64,000 bases of DNA from Pseudanabaena sp. (GCA_003249035.1 QBMK01000001.1:230745-294744), one strand, 5' to 3'. Counted from the stretch's first letter, positions 50,056-59,242 are shown. Notes: a model not told the origin generated them from the sequence alone. Program-made: numbers and translations.

Positions 50056-51330
50056 ATGATAAAACAGCGTCGTATTTGGTCTTGGCTCGTAATTAGTTTA
50101 GTAGCGATCGCCGTGCAGTTTTTCTGGATTGGTGGCGCAAATGCTGCGGTGACAGACTATTTACAAGAGCAAAAATTTCTGACTAATGTGTGGCAAATCG
50201 TCAACCGTTCTTACGTAGACGCTGATTTTAATCATCAAAACTGGTACAAAGTGCGCCGCCAGTTTATAAACCGTAAGTTTAATAGTCGAGAAGACACCTA
50301 TACGGCGATTAGGGAAATGCTAGCAACCTTGGACGATCCTTTCACAAGGTTTCTGGAGCCTGACAAATTTAGAAGTATGCAAACCAGCACATCAGGCGAA
50401 TTAACGGGTGTAGGGCTGCAAATCGCCATGGATGAACCTGATAGTAATGTCACAGTGATTTCGCCGATCGAAGGCTCGCCTGCGGATATAGCGGGTGTGC
50501 GATCGCGCGATCGTATTGTTGCGATCGATAATATTCCGACTAAGGGCTTGAGCCTTGATGAATGTGCGACCAGAATGCGTGGCAAGATTGGCTCTGAGGT
50601 CAAACTGAGTCTAGAAAGGGCTTTGGCTGATGGTAAGGGTTTAGAAAAACTAGATGTACTGATTAAACGCGATCGCATTGCGGTTACACCAATCATCGCC
50701 AAGCTCAATCAAGAAGCAAATCATAAAGTCGGCTATATCCGCTTAAATCAGTTCAATGGTAATGCCTCAGCAGATATGGAAAAGACGCTGAAGAAGTTTG
50801 AAGCTGAAGGTGCGGATCGTTATGTTCTTGATTTGCGTGGGAACCCTGGTGGGTTATTTGATGCGGGTTTACAGATTGCGCGGATGTGGATTCCTGAAGG
50901 AACTGTGGTTTATACCGTTGATCGGCATGGAGTACAGGAGAGTTTTGAAGCAAAAGGCGATGCGATTACGTCTGATCCCTTAGCTGTACTGACTGACGGA
51001 GGCAGCGCCAGTGCTAGCGAGATTCTTGCTGGTGCATTGCAAGAGAACGATCGCGCTCAGCTTGTTGGAACCAAGACCTATGGTAAGGGATTAATTCAAT
51101 CTCTATATGAATTGGAAGATGGCGCAGGTTTGGCGGTGACGATCGCTAAATACGAGACTCCATTGCATCACAATATCCATAAGCGAGGCATTATTCCGAA
51201 TGTGGAAGTTGCACTGACAGAGCCAATTACTCGTAAACAGCTCGGCACAAATGAAGATCCGCAATATGTAGCAGCTTTATCAGTTCTAAATGGAACTTAT
51301 CAGAATGTAATTGCGAAGTCTACTAATTAA
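50056..51330 (+). CDS. Carboxyl-terminal processing peptidase (S41, PDZ)
   Basis: DDPFTRFLEP, PDZ region, YVLDLRGNPGGLFDAGLQIA, VLTDGGSASASEILAGALQ. Confidence 0.93.
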   Translation: MIKQRRIWSWLVISLVAIAVQFFWIGGANAAVTDYLQEQKFLTNVWQIVNRSYVDADFNHQNWYKVRRQFINRKFNSREDTYTAIREMLATLDDPFTRFLEPDKFRSMQTSTSGELTGVGLQIAMDEPDSNVTVISPIEGSPADIAGVRSRDRIVAIDNIPTKGLSLDECATRMRGKIGSEVKLSLERALADGKGLEKLDVLIKRDRIAVTPIIAKLNQEANHKVGYIRLNQFNGNASADMEKTLKKFEAEGADRYVLDLRGNPGGLFDAGLQIARMWIPEGTVVYTVDRHGVQESFEAKGDAITSDPLAVLTDGGSASASEILAGALQENDRAQLVGTKTYGKGLIQSLYELEDGAGLAVTIAKYETPLHHNIHKRGIIPNVEVALTEPITRKQLGTNEDPQYVAALSVLNGTYQNVIAKSTN

Positions 51331-51426
51331 CCCCCTTCAATTCCCCCTTGCAAAGGGGGAAGACCAGCAATCTTTAATTTAAATCTAGTTCCCTCCCCTT
51401 TGCAAGGGGAGAGATAGAGAGGGGTT
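51330..51426. repeat. Double hairpin of CCCCCTT-type repeats between convergent genes
   Basis: cccccttcaattcccccttgcaaagggggaag...ccctcccctttgcaaggggagagatagagaggggt. Confidence 0.75.
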
Positions 51427-52380
51427 CTAACTCAGTGCCATCAATTCAGGATCTTGGAATAGAGGCGTACTTAAGTAACGTTCGCCAAAGCTAGGCTGAA
51501 TCATCACCACCATTTTGCCAGCATTCTCTGGACGCTTGGCAATCTGTACTGCTGCGTAAAGTGCAGCTCCACTGGAAATCCCTGACAGCAGCCCTTCCTC
51601 ACGCGCCAATCTGCGCCCAAAGGCGATCGCCTGATCATCAGTTACAGGAATAATCTCATCAATCAATTCTGTTTTTAAAACTTCAGGCACAAATCCCGCA
51701 CCGATGCCTTGAATTTTGTGAGGACCTGGGCGACTACCTGCTAAGACTTGGCTATTGGCTGGCTCGACTGCGATCGCCTTAAACGATGGTTTACGCGATT
51801 TAATCACTTCCGCAATCCCTGTAATTGTTCCACCAGTACCAACGCCCGAAATCAGAAAGTCAATCGTTCCATCGGTATCTTCCCAAATCTCTTCCGCTGT
51901 AGTCTCGCGATGGATCGCAGGATTAGAAGGATTGCGGAACTGTTGCAACATATAAGCATCGGGAGTGCTTTCGGTGATTTCCTTAGCGCGACGAATTGCG
52001 CCGCCCATACCTTCAGTTCCTGCCGTCAACTCAAGGGTGGCACCATAGGCGCGTAGCATTGATCTCCTTTCCATACTCATAGTTTCGGGCATGGTCAAAA
52101 TTAATTTATATCCCTTAGCGGCGGCGACCATCGCCAGCGCGATCCCTGTATTGCCCGAAGTTGGCTCCACTAAAATTGTCTTATGTGGCGAAATTAAGCC
52201 CTGCTCTTCGGCTTCTTGGATCATGTTTACACCGATACGATCCTTGACCGAAGCGGCGGGATTCATGCCCTCTAGTTTGACAATAATTCGCGCCACGCAT
52301 CCCTCAGCCTTGGGAATACGCTGCAATTCGACTAAGGGGGTATGTCCGACTAATTCGGTTATGTTGTTGGCGATTTTCAT
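51427..52380 (-). CDS. cysK: Cysteine synthase A
   Basis: [48 protein letters not shown]. Confidence 0.95.
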   Translation of the reverse strand: MKIANNITELVGHTPLVELQRIPKAEGCVARIIVKLEGMNPAASVKDRIGVNMIQEAEEQGLISPHKTILVEPTSGNTGIALAMVAAAKGYKLILTMPETMSMERRSMLRAYGATLELTAGTEGMGGAIRRAKEITESTPDAYMLQQFRNPSNPAIHRETTAEEIWEDTDGTIDFLISGVGTGGTITGIAEVIKSRKPSFKAIAVEPANSQVLAGSRPGPHKIQGIGAGFVPEVLKTELIDEIIPVTDDQAIAFGRRLAREEGLLSGISSGAALYAAVQIAKRPENAGKMVVMIQPSFGERYLSTPLFQDPELMALS

Positions 52381-52598
52381 AGATAAAAGCTTAGATGATT
52401 GCGGGTAAATGAGCTTGTAGTCAACTTTAGAGCATTTTTGAGGGCTTTGGAATTTCTTGATATAAATACGCGATCGCTGCTTTTATCTCCTCAAGGCTGC
52501 ACACACTAACCCTTTTCGGCTTTAATATGGTTGTGGTGATCGTAAAAAAAGTTCATAACATCATCACAAACTTATTAATTAATATTAAACAAACTCCT

Positions 52599-53006
52599 AT
52601 GGCTGCTACTTTAAAAGATTTTTTAGAAGAATGTCACACTCTCGGCTTAGTTCGCCTGATCGTCACCAGTGATGCGGGTGTACTAGAAGCAAGGGTAAAT
52701 ATCGAGAAGCTTTTTTACGCGGAACTCCCCAAGGGCAAGTATGCCAATATGCATTCCGAACACATCGAGTTTCACCTAAACATGGACAAAATCACCGATG
52801 TCCGCTTTGAAACAGGCGAAGCCAAACGCGGCAATTTCACCACATACGCCGTCCGCTTCCTCGATGCCGAAGACAAGGCGCAAATGAGTGCTTTCTTGCA
52901 ATGGGGTAAACCAGGGGAATATGCTGAAGGTCAAGTCGAGGCATGGTCTGCTCTCAAAGACAAGTACGGCGAAACTTGGAAGCCTGAGCCTGTTGAGAGT
53001 GTATAG
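52599..53006 (+). CDS. Conserved protein, possibly ChuX/HutX-like
   Basis: MAATLKDFLEECHTLGLVRLIVTSDAGVLEAR...HIEFHLNMDKITDVRFE; family call is weak. Confidence 0.45.
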   Translation: MAATLKDFLEECHTLGLVRLIVTSDAGVLEARVNIEKLFYAELPKGKYANMHSEHIEFHLNMDKITDVRFETGEAKRGNFTTYAVRFLDAEDKAQMSAFLQWGKPGEYAEGQVEAWSALKDKYGETWKPEPVESV

Positions 53007-53055
53007 GTCATAATTGTTAATATTTCTATCTGCGATCGCACCAGAGGCAAAATCA

Positions 53056-53340
53056 ATGCAACAAACTATTACTAAAGCTCAAGAATCTAGCACCAATATT
53101 TCCTTAAACGATGAGGTGCTAAAAATCTTTGTGAAAATGCCAGATGCTCTCAAGGTCGAGGTTCTGCATTATGCGGAATATTTATTGCATAAGGGAATAG
53201 AAAAATCATCTGGTTCTGCGATCAAAAATGATGAAATAGCCAAGAAAAAGTATAGGCAAGCGGGAACAATGGCAGGGCTAATTTTGATGTCAGATGATTT
53301 TGATGAGCCATTAGCAGAAATTCAAGAGTATATGTATTAA
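53056..53340 (+). CDS. DUF2281-like protein (orphan antitoxin-like)
   Basis: LKVEVLHYAEYLLHK ... AGTMAGLILMSDDFDEPLAEIQEYM; no adjacent toxin ORF. Confidence 0.65.
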   Translation: MQQTITKAQESSTNISLNDEVLKIFVKMPDALKVEVLHYAEYLLHKGIEKSSGSAIKNDEIAKKKYRQAGTMAGLILMSDDFDEPLAEIQEYMY

Positions 53341-53465
53341 GTCCCATACTTTTAGAACACATACTCTACTTTGGTTTCTCAATTCTTAATTGTCAGGATA
53401 TATCCGCTATAATCACGAAATTATTTTTTATTTAAATAAGTAGTTAGATTACCAGCACCAAATTT

Positions 53466-54230
53466 ATGGAATATGACAAATTTGAATGTAGCTCAAAAGG
53501 AATTACAGCATTTGGCTATTATAAACAAGATGGTAAATTTGTAGTTTTAAAAGGCTTTCTTGCTGTTGGTGATTCGGAACTTACAGACTCTTTTTTTAGT
53601 CGCGGATACCCAGAAGAAAGACAAAGACTTATTGCTACTAACAAACTACAAAAAAGGTCTAGTGACTACCAATTTACCGAAGATGTGGAGTTTAAGTTTC
53701 CATCTCCAGCAGCATCTATAATTTTAGGAAACAATGAAAATGGTCGCTTAAAATTTAAACCGAATGGTCAAAAAGTTAGAATTGAAGAAAATATAAAGTC
53801 TGTAGACAAAACGATTGTTTTGAAGCCTGATAGTATAAAAATAGTTGAGACTCCCGTGTTGGCTAAACAACCTTTCTTTAAGGAAGAAGACGATGAGCTG
53901 GCTTTCCCTGAAGGAAAAGAGTTTTATCGATTACATAAGTTACAAGAGAGAAGTAAGGCTGTGATCGATTTGGCTAAAAAGAAAGCGAAAGAACGTGATC
54001 CCTTGCTATGTTGCTCAGTCTGCGATTTTTCTTTCTTAAAGAAATACGGCGTTATAGGAGAAGATTTTATAGAGGCGCATCATACTAAACCTTTATCAGA
54101 AACTACAGAAGAAGTAGAAACCAAAGTAGAAGATCTAGCGTTAGTATGCTCGAATTGTCACAGGATGCTCCATAGAAAAAGACCTTGGCTCTCTATATCA
54201 AATTTAAAATCAATTTTGAATGACGAGTAA
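53466..54230 (+). CDS. DUF4357-like domain plus HNH endonuclease
   Basis: FVVLKG...F.FPSPAASIILGNNENG (DUF4357-like); CSVCDF...FIEAHHTKPLSE...EDLALVCSNCHRMLHR (HNH). Confidence 0.8.
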   Translation: MEYDKFECSSKGITAFGYYKQDGKFVVLKGFLAVGDSELTDSFFSRGYPEERQRLIATNKLQKRSSDYQFTEDVEFKFPSPAASIILGNNENGRLKFKPNGQKVRIEENIKSVDKTIVLKPDSIKIVETPVLAKQPFFKEEDDELAFPEGKEFYRLHKLQERSKAVIDLAKKKAKERDPLLCCSVCDFSFLKKYGVIGEDFIEAHHTKPLSETTEEVETKVEDLALVCSNCHRMLHRKRPWLSISNLKSILNDE

Positions 54231-54240
54231 CTTTGTATTG

Positions 54241-54308
54241 CGATCACTGTTTAATTTTTTTGAAGAGGCGATCTCGATTTTGGGTATTGAGAGGGCGATC
54301 GCTGTTTG
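54241..54308 (+). repeat. Cassette-associated repeat R1
   Basis: cgatcactgtttaatttttttgaagaggcgatctcgattttgggtattgagagggcgatcgctgtttg. Confidence 0.85.
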
Positions 54309-54327
54309 GATATTGTAAAATCAAATT

Positions 54328-54561
54328 ATGAGCAAGAAAGACAAACTACTTGAACTCCTAAAAAACAGCCCTAACAACGTTACATTTGGAGACATTCGTA
54401 AATTGTTAGAGCTAGAAGGTTTTGATTTAGATAGAATTACAGGAAGTCACCATATTTTCAAAAGAGATGAAATAGTTTTAGTCATCCCAGTCCATAACAA
54501 CCGCGTTAAGTCTGTATATGTTAAAAGAGTTGTAGAACTTATTGAAGGAGAACAATCATGA
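54328..54561 (+). CDS. hicA: HicA family toxin
   Basis: ELLKNSPNNVTFGDIRKLLELEGFDLDRITGSHHIFKRD...VKSVYVKRVVELIE. Confidence 0.9.
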   Translation: MSKKDKLLELLKNSPNNVTFGDIRKLLELEGFDLDRITGSHHIFKRDEIVLVIPVHNNRVKSVYVKRVVELIEGEQS

Positions 54562-54785
54562 AATATCCAATAGTGATTTATCCATGTGAAGAAGGTGGTT
54601 TTGTCGCTGAAATTCCTGCATTAAAAGGATGTTTAGCTCAAGGTGAAACCCTAGAAGAAACCTTGCAAGAGTTAATTACAGTAAGAACTTTGTGGCTAGA
54701 GACAGCCCACAAGCATGGTCAAAAACTTCCAGACGAAGGTAAGGCGATCGCCAAAGTAAAAGCGTTAAGTGCGATCGCAGTTTGA
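54558..54785 (+). CDS. hicB: HicB family antitoxin
   Basis: YPIVIYPCEEGGFVAEIPALKGCLAQGETLEETLQEL; 4-nt overlap with hicA. Confidence 0.9.
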   Translation: MKYPIVIYPCEEGGFVAEIPALKGCLAQGETLEETLQELITVRTLWLETAHKHGQKLPDEGKAIAKVKALSAIAV

Positions 54786-54834
54786 TTTTTTGAAGTGGCG
54801 ATCGCAATTTTCGGTGTTGAGAGGGGCGATCAGT
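54771..54834 (+). repeat. Cassette-associated repeat R2 (overlaps hicB 3' end)
   Basis: gcgatcgcagtttgattttttgaagtggcgatcgcaattttcggtgttgagaggggcgatcagt. Confidence 0.85.
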
Positions 54835-54898
54835 CTATATTAATAAAGTGACTCTGTTGTTATAATCATTCCTACTACATGAGTGAGTTCCAACCCTA

Positions 54899-55114
54899 AT
54901 GTCAATAACCCTAGAAGAAAGAGTCACAATCCTAGAAGCTGAAATCAATTTGATTAAAAACAAGGTGGAAAGTCCAACTACTAAAGTAAAACCTTGGTGG
55001 GAGCAAATCACAGGAACATTTGCTGATAGCCCAGACTACGACAAAGCCATGCAACTAGGCAAAAAATACCGTGAGTCATTGCGTAAGACATCAACAAGGT
55101 CACGCAAAAAATAG
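54899..55114 (+). CDS. VapB-like antitoxin
   Basis: SITLEERVTILEAEINLIK...PWWEQITGTFADSPDYDKAMQLGKKYRESLR; abuts a PIN-domain frame. Confidence 0.72.
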   Translation: MSITLEERVTILEAEINLIKNKVESPTTKVKPWWEQITGTFADSPDYDKAMQLGKKYRESLRKTSTRSRKK

Positions 55115-55537
55115 ATGTACATACTCGATACAGACCATCTCAGCATATTAGATCGTGGTGGGATTAATGCTTAGCGTCTTCTTACTCGATTAGCAAAAGT
55201 CAGTCCTAATCAAGTCTCGGCAACCATCATCAGCTACGAAGAACAGACAAGAGGATGGTTGAGCCACATTTCCAAAGCACGTAACCTTGAAGCGCAAGTT
55301 AAAATTTATAAACAACTCAAAAGACAAATCAACAATTACTGCGCTATCCCCATTATTGATTTTGATATAGATGCCGCGAATGAATTCCAGAGAATTAGAA
55401 AGTTATACCCTCGCCTCGGCACAATGGACTTAAAAATTGCAGCGATCGCGATAGTTAACAATGCGATCGTATTAACCCGCAACACTTCTGATTTTGGGCA
55501 AATTGCTAATTTACAAATAGAAGATTGGACACAGTAA
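55115..55537 (+). pseudogene. VapC/PIN toxin with in-frame TAG at codon 20
   Basis: ATG at 55115: MYILDTDHLSILDRGGINA*RLLTRLAKVSPNQVSATIISYEEQTRGWLSHI...IAAIAIVNNAIVLTRNTSDFGQI; TAG at 55172-55174. Confidence 0.88.
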
Positions 55538-55544
55538 ATTGATT

Positions 55545-55630
55545 ACTGTTTGATTTTTTCAAGAGGTGATCGCAATTTTAGGTATTGAGAGGGGCGATCG
55601 CTGTTTGATTTTTGTGAAGTGGCGATCAGT
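55545..55630 (+). repeat. Cassette-associated repeat R3 plus partial R3b
   Basis: tactgtttgattttttcaagaggtgatcgcaattttaggtattgagaggggcgatcgctg, then tttgatttttgtgaagtggcgatcagt. Confidence 0.85.
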
Positions 55631-55688
55631 GATGATTTTTGACTTTAGAAAATATGCTAATTTAACAAATGTGATGAGATCAATCTAA

Positions 55689-55945
55689 ATGCCAACAGTT
55701 CTATATCTAAAAGGATGGCGATTTTCTTTTATTCAGATGAAGGAAATGAGCCAATTCATATTCACGTTCAGAAAGGAGACAGCGAATGTAAATATTGGCT
55801 AGACATTGATCTATACGAAATTCGTGAGGCTTACTCTTATGGAATGTCATCAAGAGATACAAGGGAAGTCAAGAAGATAATCTTACAAAACTTTGATGAA
55901 ATAGTAGATGAATGGCAAGCATTCAGGAGTCAGCAAAATGGATAA
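55689..55945 (+). pseudogene. DUF4160 family gene with apparent N-terminal frameshift
   Basis: Upstream frame MPTVLYLKGWRF runs out of frame with MAIFFYSDEGNEPIHIHVQKGDSECKYWLD (55715-55945); one missing T would join them. Confidence 0.65.
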
Positions 55946-56183
55946 GCAATACAACGTATCGAACATAGATTTTAGTGACGAGTGGATGATTCTATCGATT
56001 AATGAAGAAGCCTATCAAATCCCCATTGTTCAAGCTTCTAAAAAACTCGCTCAAGCAACAGATATTGAACGTAAGATGTACCGCATTTCTCCATCAGGTT
56101 ATGGGATTCATTGGTATGCGATCGACGAAGATCTCACAATTAAAGGACTTATTAAGTTAGCCACAGTTGCCCAAACGGCGTAA
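55938..56183 (+). CDS. DUF2442 domain protein
   Basis: VSNIDFSDEWMILSINEEAYQIPI...YRISPSGYGIHWYAIDEDLTIKGLI; overlaps DUF4160 by 8 nt. Confidence 0.8.
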   Translation: MDKQYNVSNIDFSDEWMILSINEEAYQIPIVQASKKLAQATDIERKMYRISPSGYGIHWYAIDEDLTIKGLIKLATVAQTA

Positions 56184-56188
56184 TTAAT

Positions 56189-56257
56189 GCGCGATCGCTG
56201 TTTGATTTTTTGTAATGTGGCGATCGCGATTTTGGTTGTTGAGGGGGCGATCACTGT
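56189..56257 (+). repeat. Cassette-associated repeat R4
   Basis: gcgcgatcgctgtttgattttttgtaatgtggcgatcgcgattttggttgttgagggggcgatcactgt. Confidence 0.85.
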
Positions 56258-56447
56258 AAAATACAAACTTAACTATGTGCTTGGATTTTAGATATATTAG
56301 AGACTAAATTATATGAAAAACAAGAAAATCATGATTTTTCTTATGTGTCAATAACTCCGCAAAGGCTTATTCAATACTAGGTATACTTCTCCAATGGATG
56401 GGATTGTATAGTTATAATATAATCAGTACTATCAAATAAATATCAAG

Positions 56448-56960
56448 ATGGGTAAAAACAAAGAAAAATCAACCGATAAAGAGCTATCTGGCTTGATTAA
56501 TATTGGCATTTCTGAAGAGGATCGGATTGCGATCGCTGAAGGGTTGTCACGATTACTCGCAGACACCTATACTCTCTACCTCAAGACCCATAACTTCCAT
56601 TGGAACGTAACGGGACCAATGTTCAATACATTGCATCTCATGTTTGAAGCACAATATACAGAGCTTGCTTTAGCCGTTGACCTTGTTGCAGAAAGAATTC
56701 GCTCCCTTGGTATTCCAGCCCCTGGAACATATTCGGCATATGCCAAACTCACTTCGATCCCCGAAACCGAAGGAGTCCCCAAAGCGACAGAAATGATCAA
56801 ATTGCTCGTAGAAGGGCAAGAAGCTGTCACCAGAACTGCCCGTTCTATTTTCCCGATCGCCGAAAAAGCCAACGATGAACCAACTGCCGATCTTTTAACT
56901 CAACGCCTCCAAGTTCATGAAAAGACCTCATGGATGTTGAGAAGCTTGCTAGAAGAATAA
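56448..56960 (+). CDS. dps: Dps family DNA starvation/stationary phase protection protein
   Basis: [53 protein letters not shown]. Confidence 0.95.
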   Translation: MGKNKEKSTDKELSGLINIGISEEDRIAIAEGLSRLLADTYTLYLKTHNFHWNVTGPMFNTLHLMFEAQYTELALAVDLVAERIRSLGIPAPGTYSAYAKLTSIPETEGVPKATEMIKLLVEGQEAVTRTARSIFPIAEKANDEPTADLLTQRLQVHEKTSWMLRSLLEE

Positions 56961-57001
56961 TCGTAAAATCAAGCCGCGCATTGCGCGGCTTGATTTTACG
57001 A
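56961..57001. terminator. Hairpin terminator
   Basis: tcgtaaaatcaagccgcgcattgcgcggcttgattttacga. Confidence 0.85.
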
Positions 57002-57040
57002 TAGGATTAAGTTTCAAGAACGTAAGCATCTCCATCGAAG

Positions 57041-58222
57041 TTGAATAATTCGCTTTTTTTAATAGGTTTCCCGATATTTTTTTTGCTGCTACAAGTCCCC
57101 GCTACACTTGTGCTGCTCAAACGTCTTAGCAATGCCCGCGATCGCACTGCACCATTATTACCTCTTGAGCTTTCAGTCGAAGCCTCAGCTAAGCAAGATC
57201 CTAAAGTTTCGATTGTCATCCCCACACTCAATGAAATCGATCGCTTGCCGACTTGTTTAGAAGGTTTGCGAGATCAAGCTGCCAAAGAAATTATTGTCGT
57301 AGATAGCCGATCTCAAGATGGTACTCCTGAATATGTGCAGAAATTACAAAAGGATTTCCCGATACCCTTAAAGCTGATTACCGATGATCCTTTACCTGAA
57401 GGTTGGGTGGGTCGTCCTTGGGCTTTGCATACAGGATTTTTAAATAGTGACCCGACTAGTGAGTGGGTACTTGGAATTGATGCCGATACATTACCGCAAA
57501 AGGGTTTAGTCGCCAGTTTTGTGGATCAAGCCACAGTTGATAATTTTGATATTGTGTCGCTATCACCAAAATTTATTCTTAAAACCGCAGGGGAGCAATG
57601 GCTTCAACCCGCGCTATTGATAACGCTCATTTTTCGGTTTGGAGCAACAGGCGATCGCACCCAATTCACGGAGGATCGGGTGATGGCAAATGGTCAATGC
57701 TTCCTATCAAAACGAACCAAATTGGTCGAGTTAAATGGCTATGAACTCGCCAAGTCATCATTTTGCGATGATGTCACCCTCGCTAGAGCAGCCGCTCAAC
57801 GTGGCGCAAAAGTGGGCTTTCTTGATGGCGCAGCATTGATGCAGGTGCGGATGTATACGTCTATGGCAGAAACATGGCGCGAATGGGGGCGATCGCTTGA
57901 TCTTAAGGATGCCTCGACTCCAAACCAAACCTTTGCTGATTGTCTATTACTCACGGCAGTTCAGGGTTTGCCGATACTGATGCTAATGGCACTATCAATT
58001 TGGCAACCAACACCATCGATATTGATGAATCTTTTGTTTTGGCTCAATGCTTTTCTGGTATTTATCCGATGCTTGCTGATGTTTGGCATTCGCACCAGCT
58101 ACACCGAAGTTGGTTTTTGGTTTTGGATATCCCCCCTTGCTGACCCATTCGCGGTAATTCGCATCTGGATTTCGGCACTTACAAAACCTAAAAGCTGGCG
58201 TGGTCGAATATATTCCTCATAA
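57041..58222 (+). CDS. Glycosyltransferase family 2, CruG-like
   Basis: VSIVIPTLNEIDRLPTCLEGL...VGRPWALHTGF...GIDADTLP...TM helices at the C-terminus; TTG start. Confidence 0.75.
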   Translation: MNNSLFLIGFPIFFLLLQVPATLVLLKRLSNARDRTAPLLPLELSVEASAKQDPKVSIVIPTLNEIDRLPTCLEGLRDQAAKEIIVVDSRSQDGTPEYVQKLQKDFPIPLKLITDDPLPEGWVGRPWALHTGFLNSDPTSEWVLGIDADTLPQKGLVASFVDQATVDNFDIVSLSPKFILKTAGEQWLQPALLITLIFRFGATGDRTQFTEDRVMANGQCFLSKRTKLVELNGYELAKSSFCDDVTLARAAAQRGAKVGFLDGAALMQVRMYTSMAETWREWGRSLDLKDASTPNQTFADCLLLTAVQGLPILMLMALSIWQPTPSILMNLLFWLNAFLVFIRCLLMFGIRTSYTEVGFWFWISPLADPFAVIRIWISALTKPKSWRGRIYSS

Positions 58223-58252
58223 GACAAGGGGCTTAAGCCCCTATGTCTTGAA

Positions 58253-59137
58253 TTAAAAAAATACAACACGGCTATCAAATCCTTGAAGGCGCATTACTTT
58301 GTTGTAAAGATCGGCACTACCACGATCAGGATATGCCCCTACCAAGATAAAAGTTCCACGGCCGGAATTTCTTAGTTGAGCATTAGGCGCAACCGCTTGG
58401 ACTCGTTGCAACTCAGATAATGAGTTCGAGGGGATGATCACTAGAAAGCGTAGTTCCGGTCCAGTGGGAACATTTTGAACTGCTACTTGTGGAATATTTT
58501 GGGGAGGGAATGGCTGATTTTGAGGAGGGAATGGCTGATTTTGTTGGGGAATGGGCTGAGGCGATCGCACAATTTCGATCTGGTTATTATTAGGAAAACC
58601 TGAACCAGGGACATTCGGTAATGGCTCATTTGTCTGCGATGTTGGCATTGGCATCGCTCCCACAGGAACTGGCGCAGAAGAGGTTGGTGGATTATTTGGG
58701 ATAGGAGGAACTGAGTTGGGTGGAATTGCTGAGTTAGGGATTGGAGGTGTTGAACTTATTGGTGCAGAAGGGAAAATAGGCACTTTACCAGGTTCCGATT
58801 TGATCTGTGGGTTCAGTCCAGCTTGACTAAACTGATCGGCGCGTCGTTGAGCAAGATTTAAATTATTGAAGCGGCCTAACTGGACAACCTGTTCACCTGT
58901 ATATAAGCGACTGACAAATGCGTCTGGGGCTAATACCTTTGCTTGTGGTAAATTTGCCACATTGGGTAAATATACGACGTACTGAGTATTATTTGCACTT
59001 GCAGGAGGTGGCACGGAGTCATTTGGGAAAGACTGAGCATTGGCGCTGCCGCTAAAGTTGACAAAGGTGCTAAAACTCAAAAGAGATACGAACCCAAGAG
59101 CAGCGTTACGAAGAGTGTGTTGTGTGTGGAGTCTCAT
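58253..59137 (-). CDS. Exported proline-rich, SPOR-like protein
   Basis: Signal peptide; VVYLPN...AFVSRLYTGEQVVQLGRFNNLNLAQRRADQFSQAGL; Pro/Asn-rich linker; second SPOR-like unit. Confidence 0.65.
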   Translation of the reverse strand: MRLHTQHTLRNAALGFVSLLSFSTFVNFSGSANAQSFPNDSVPPPASANNTQYVVYLPNVANLPQAKVLAPDAFVSRLYTGEQVVQLGRFNNLNLAQRRADQFSQAGLNPQIKSEPGKVPIFPSAPISSTPPIPNSAIPPNSVPPIPNNPPTSSAPVPVGAMPMPTSQTNEPLPNVPGSGFPNNNQIEIVRSPQPIPQQNQPFPPQNQPFPPQNIPQVAVQNVPTGPELRFLVIIPSNSLSELQRVQAVAPNAQLRNSGRGTFILVGAYPDRGSADLYNKVMRLQGFDSRVVFF

Positions 59138-59242
59138 ATGCTTGAGCTGAAGGTAGCAAAAAATGAAATTGGGCGAGATTGTACCATACTCTACAAGACT
59201 GACATAAGCTCTTTTAGTTTTAATTTAGCTTTTAGCCGCTTG

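Noticed and set aside
54241-56257. R repeats as canonical integron attC sites
   Set aside because: I could not find paired R'/R'' core sites (RYYYAAC/GTTRRRY) or the long imperfect palindrome expected of attC, and no integrase is visible in the window. Only the layout is cassette-like.
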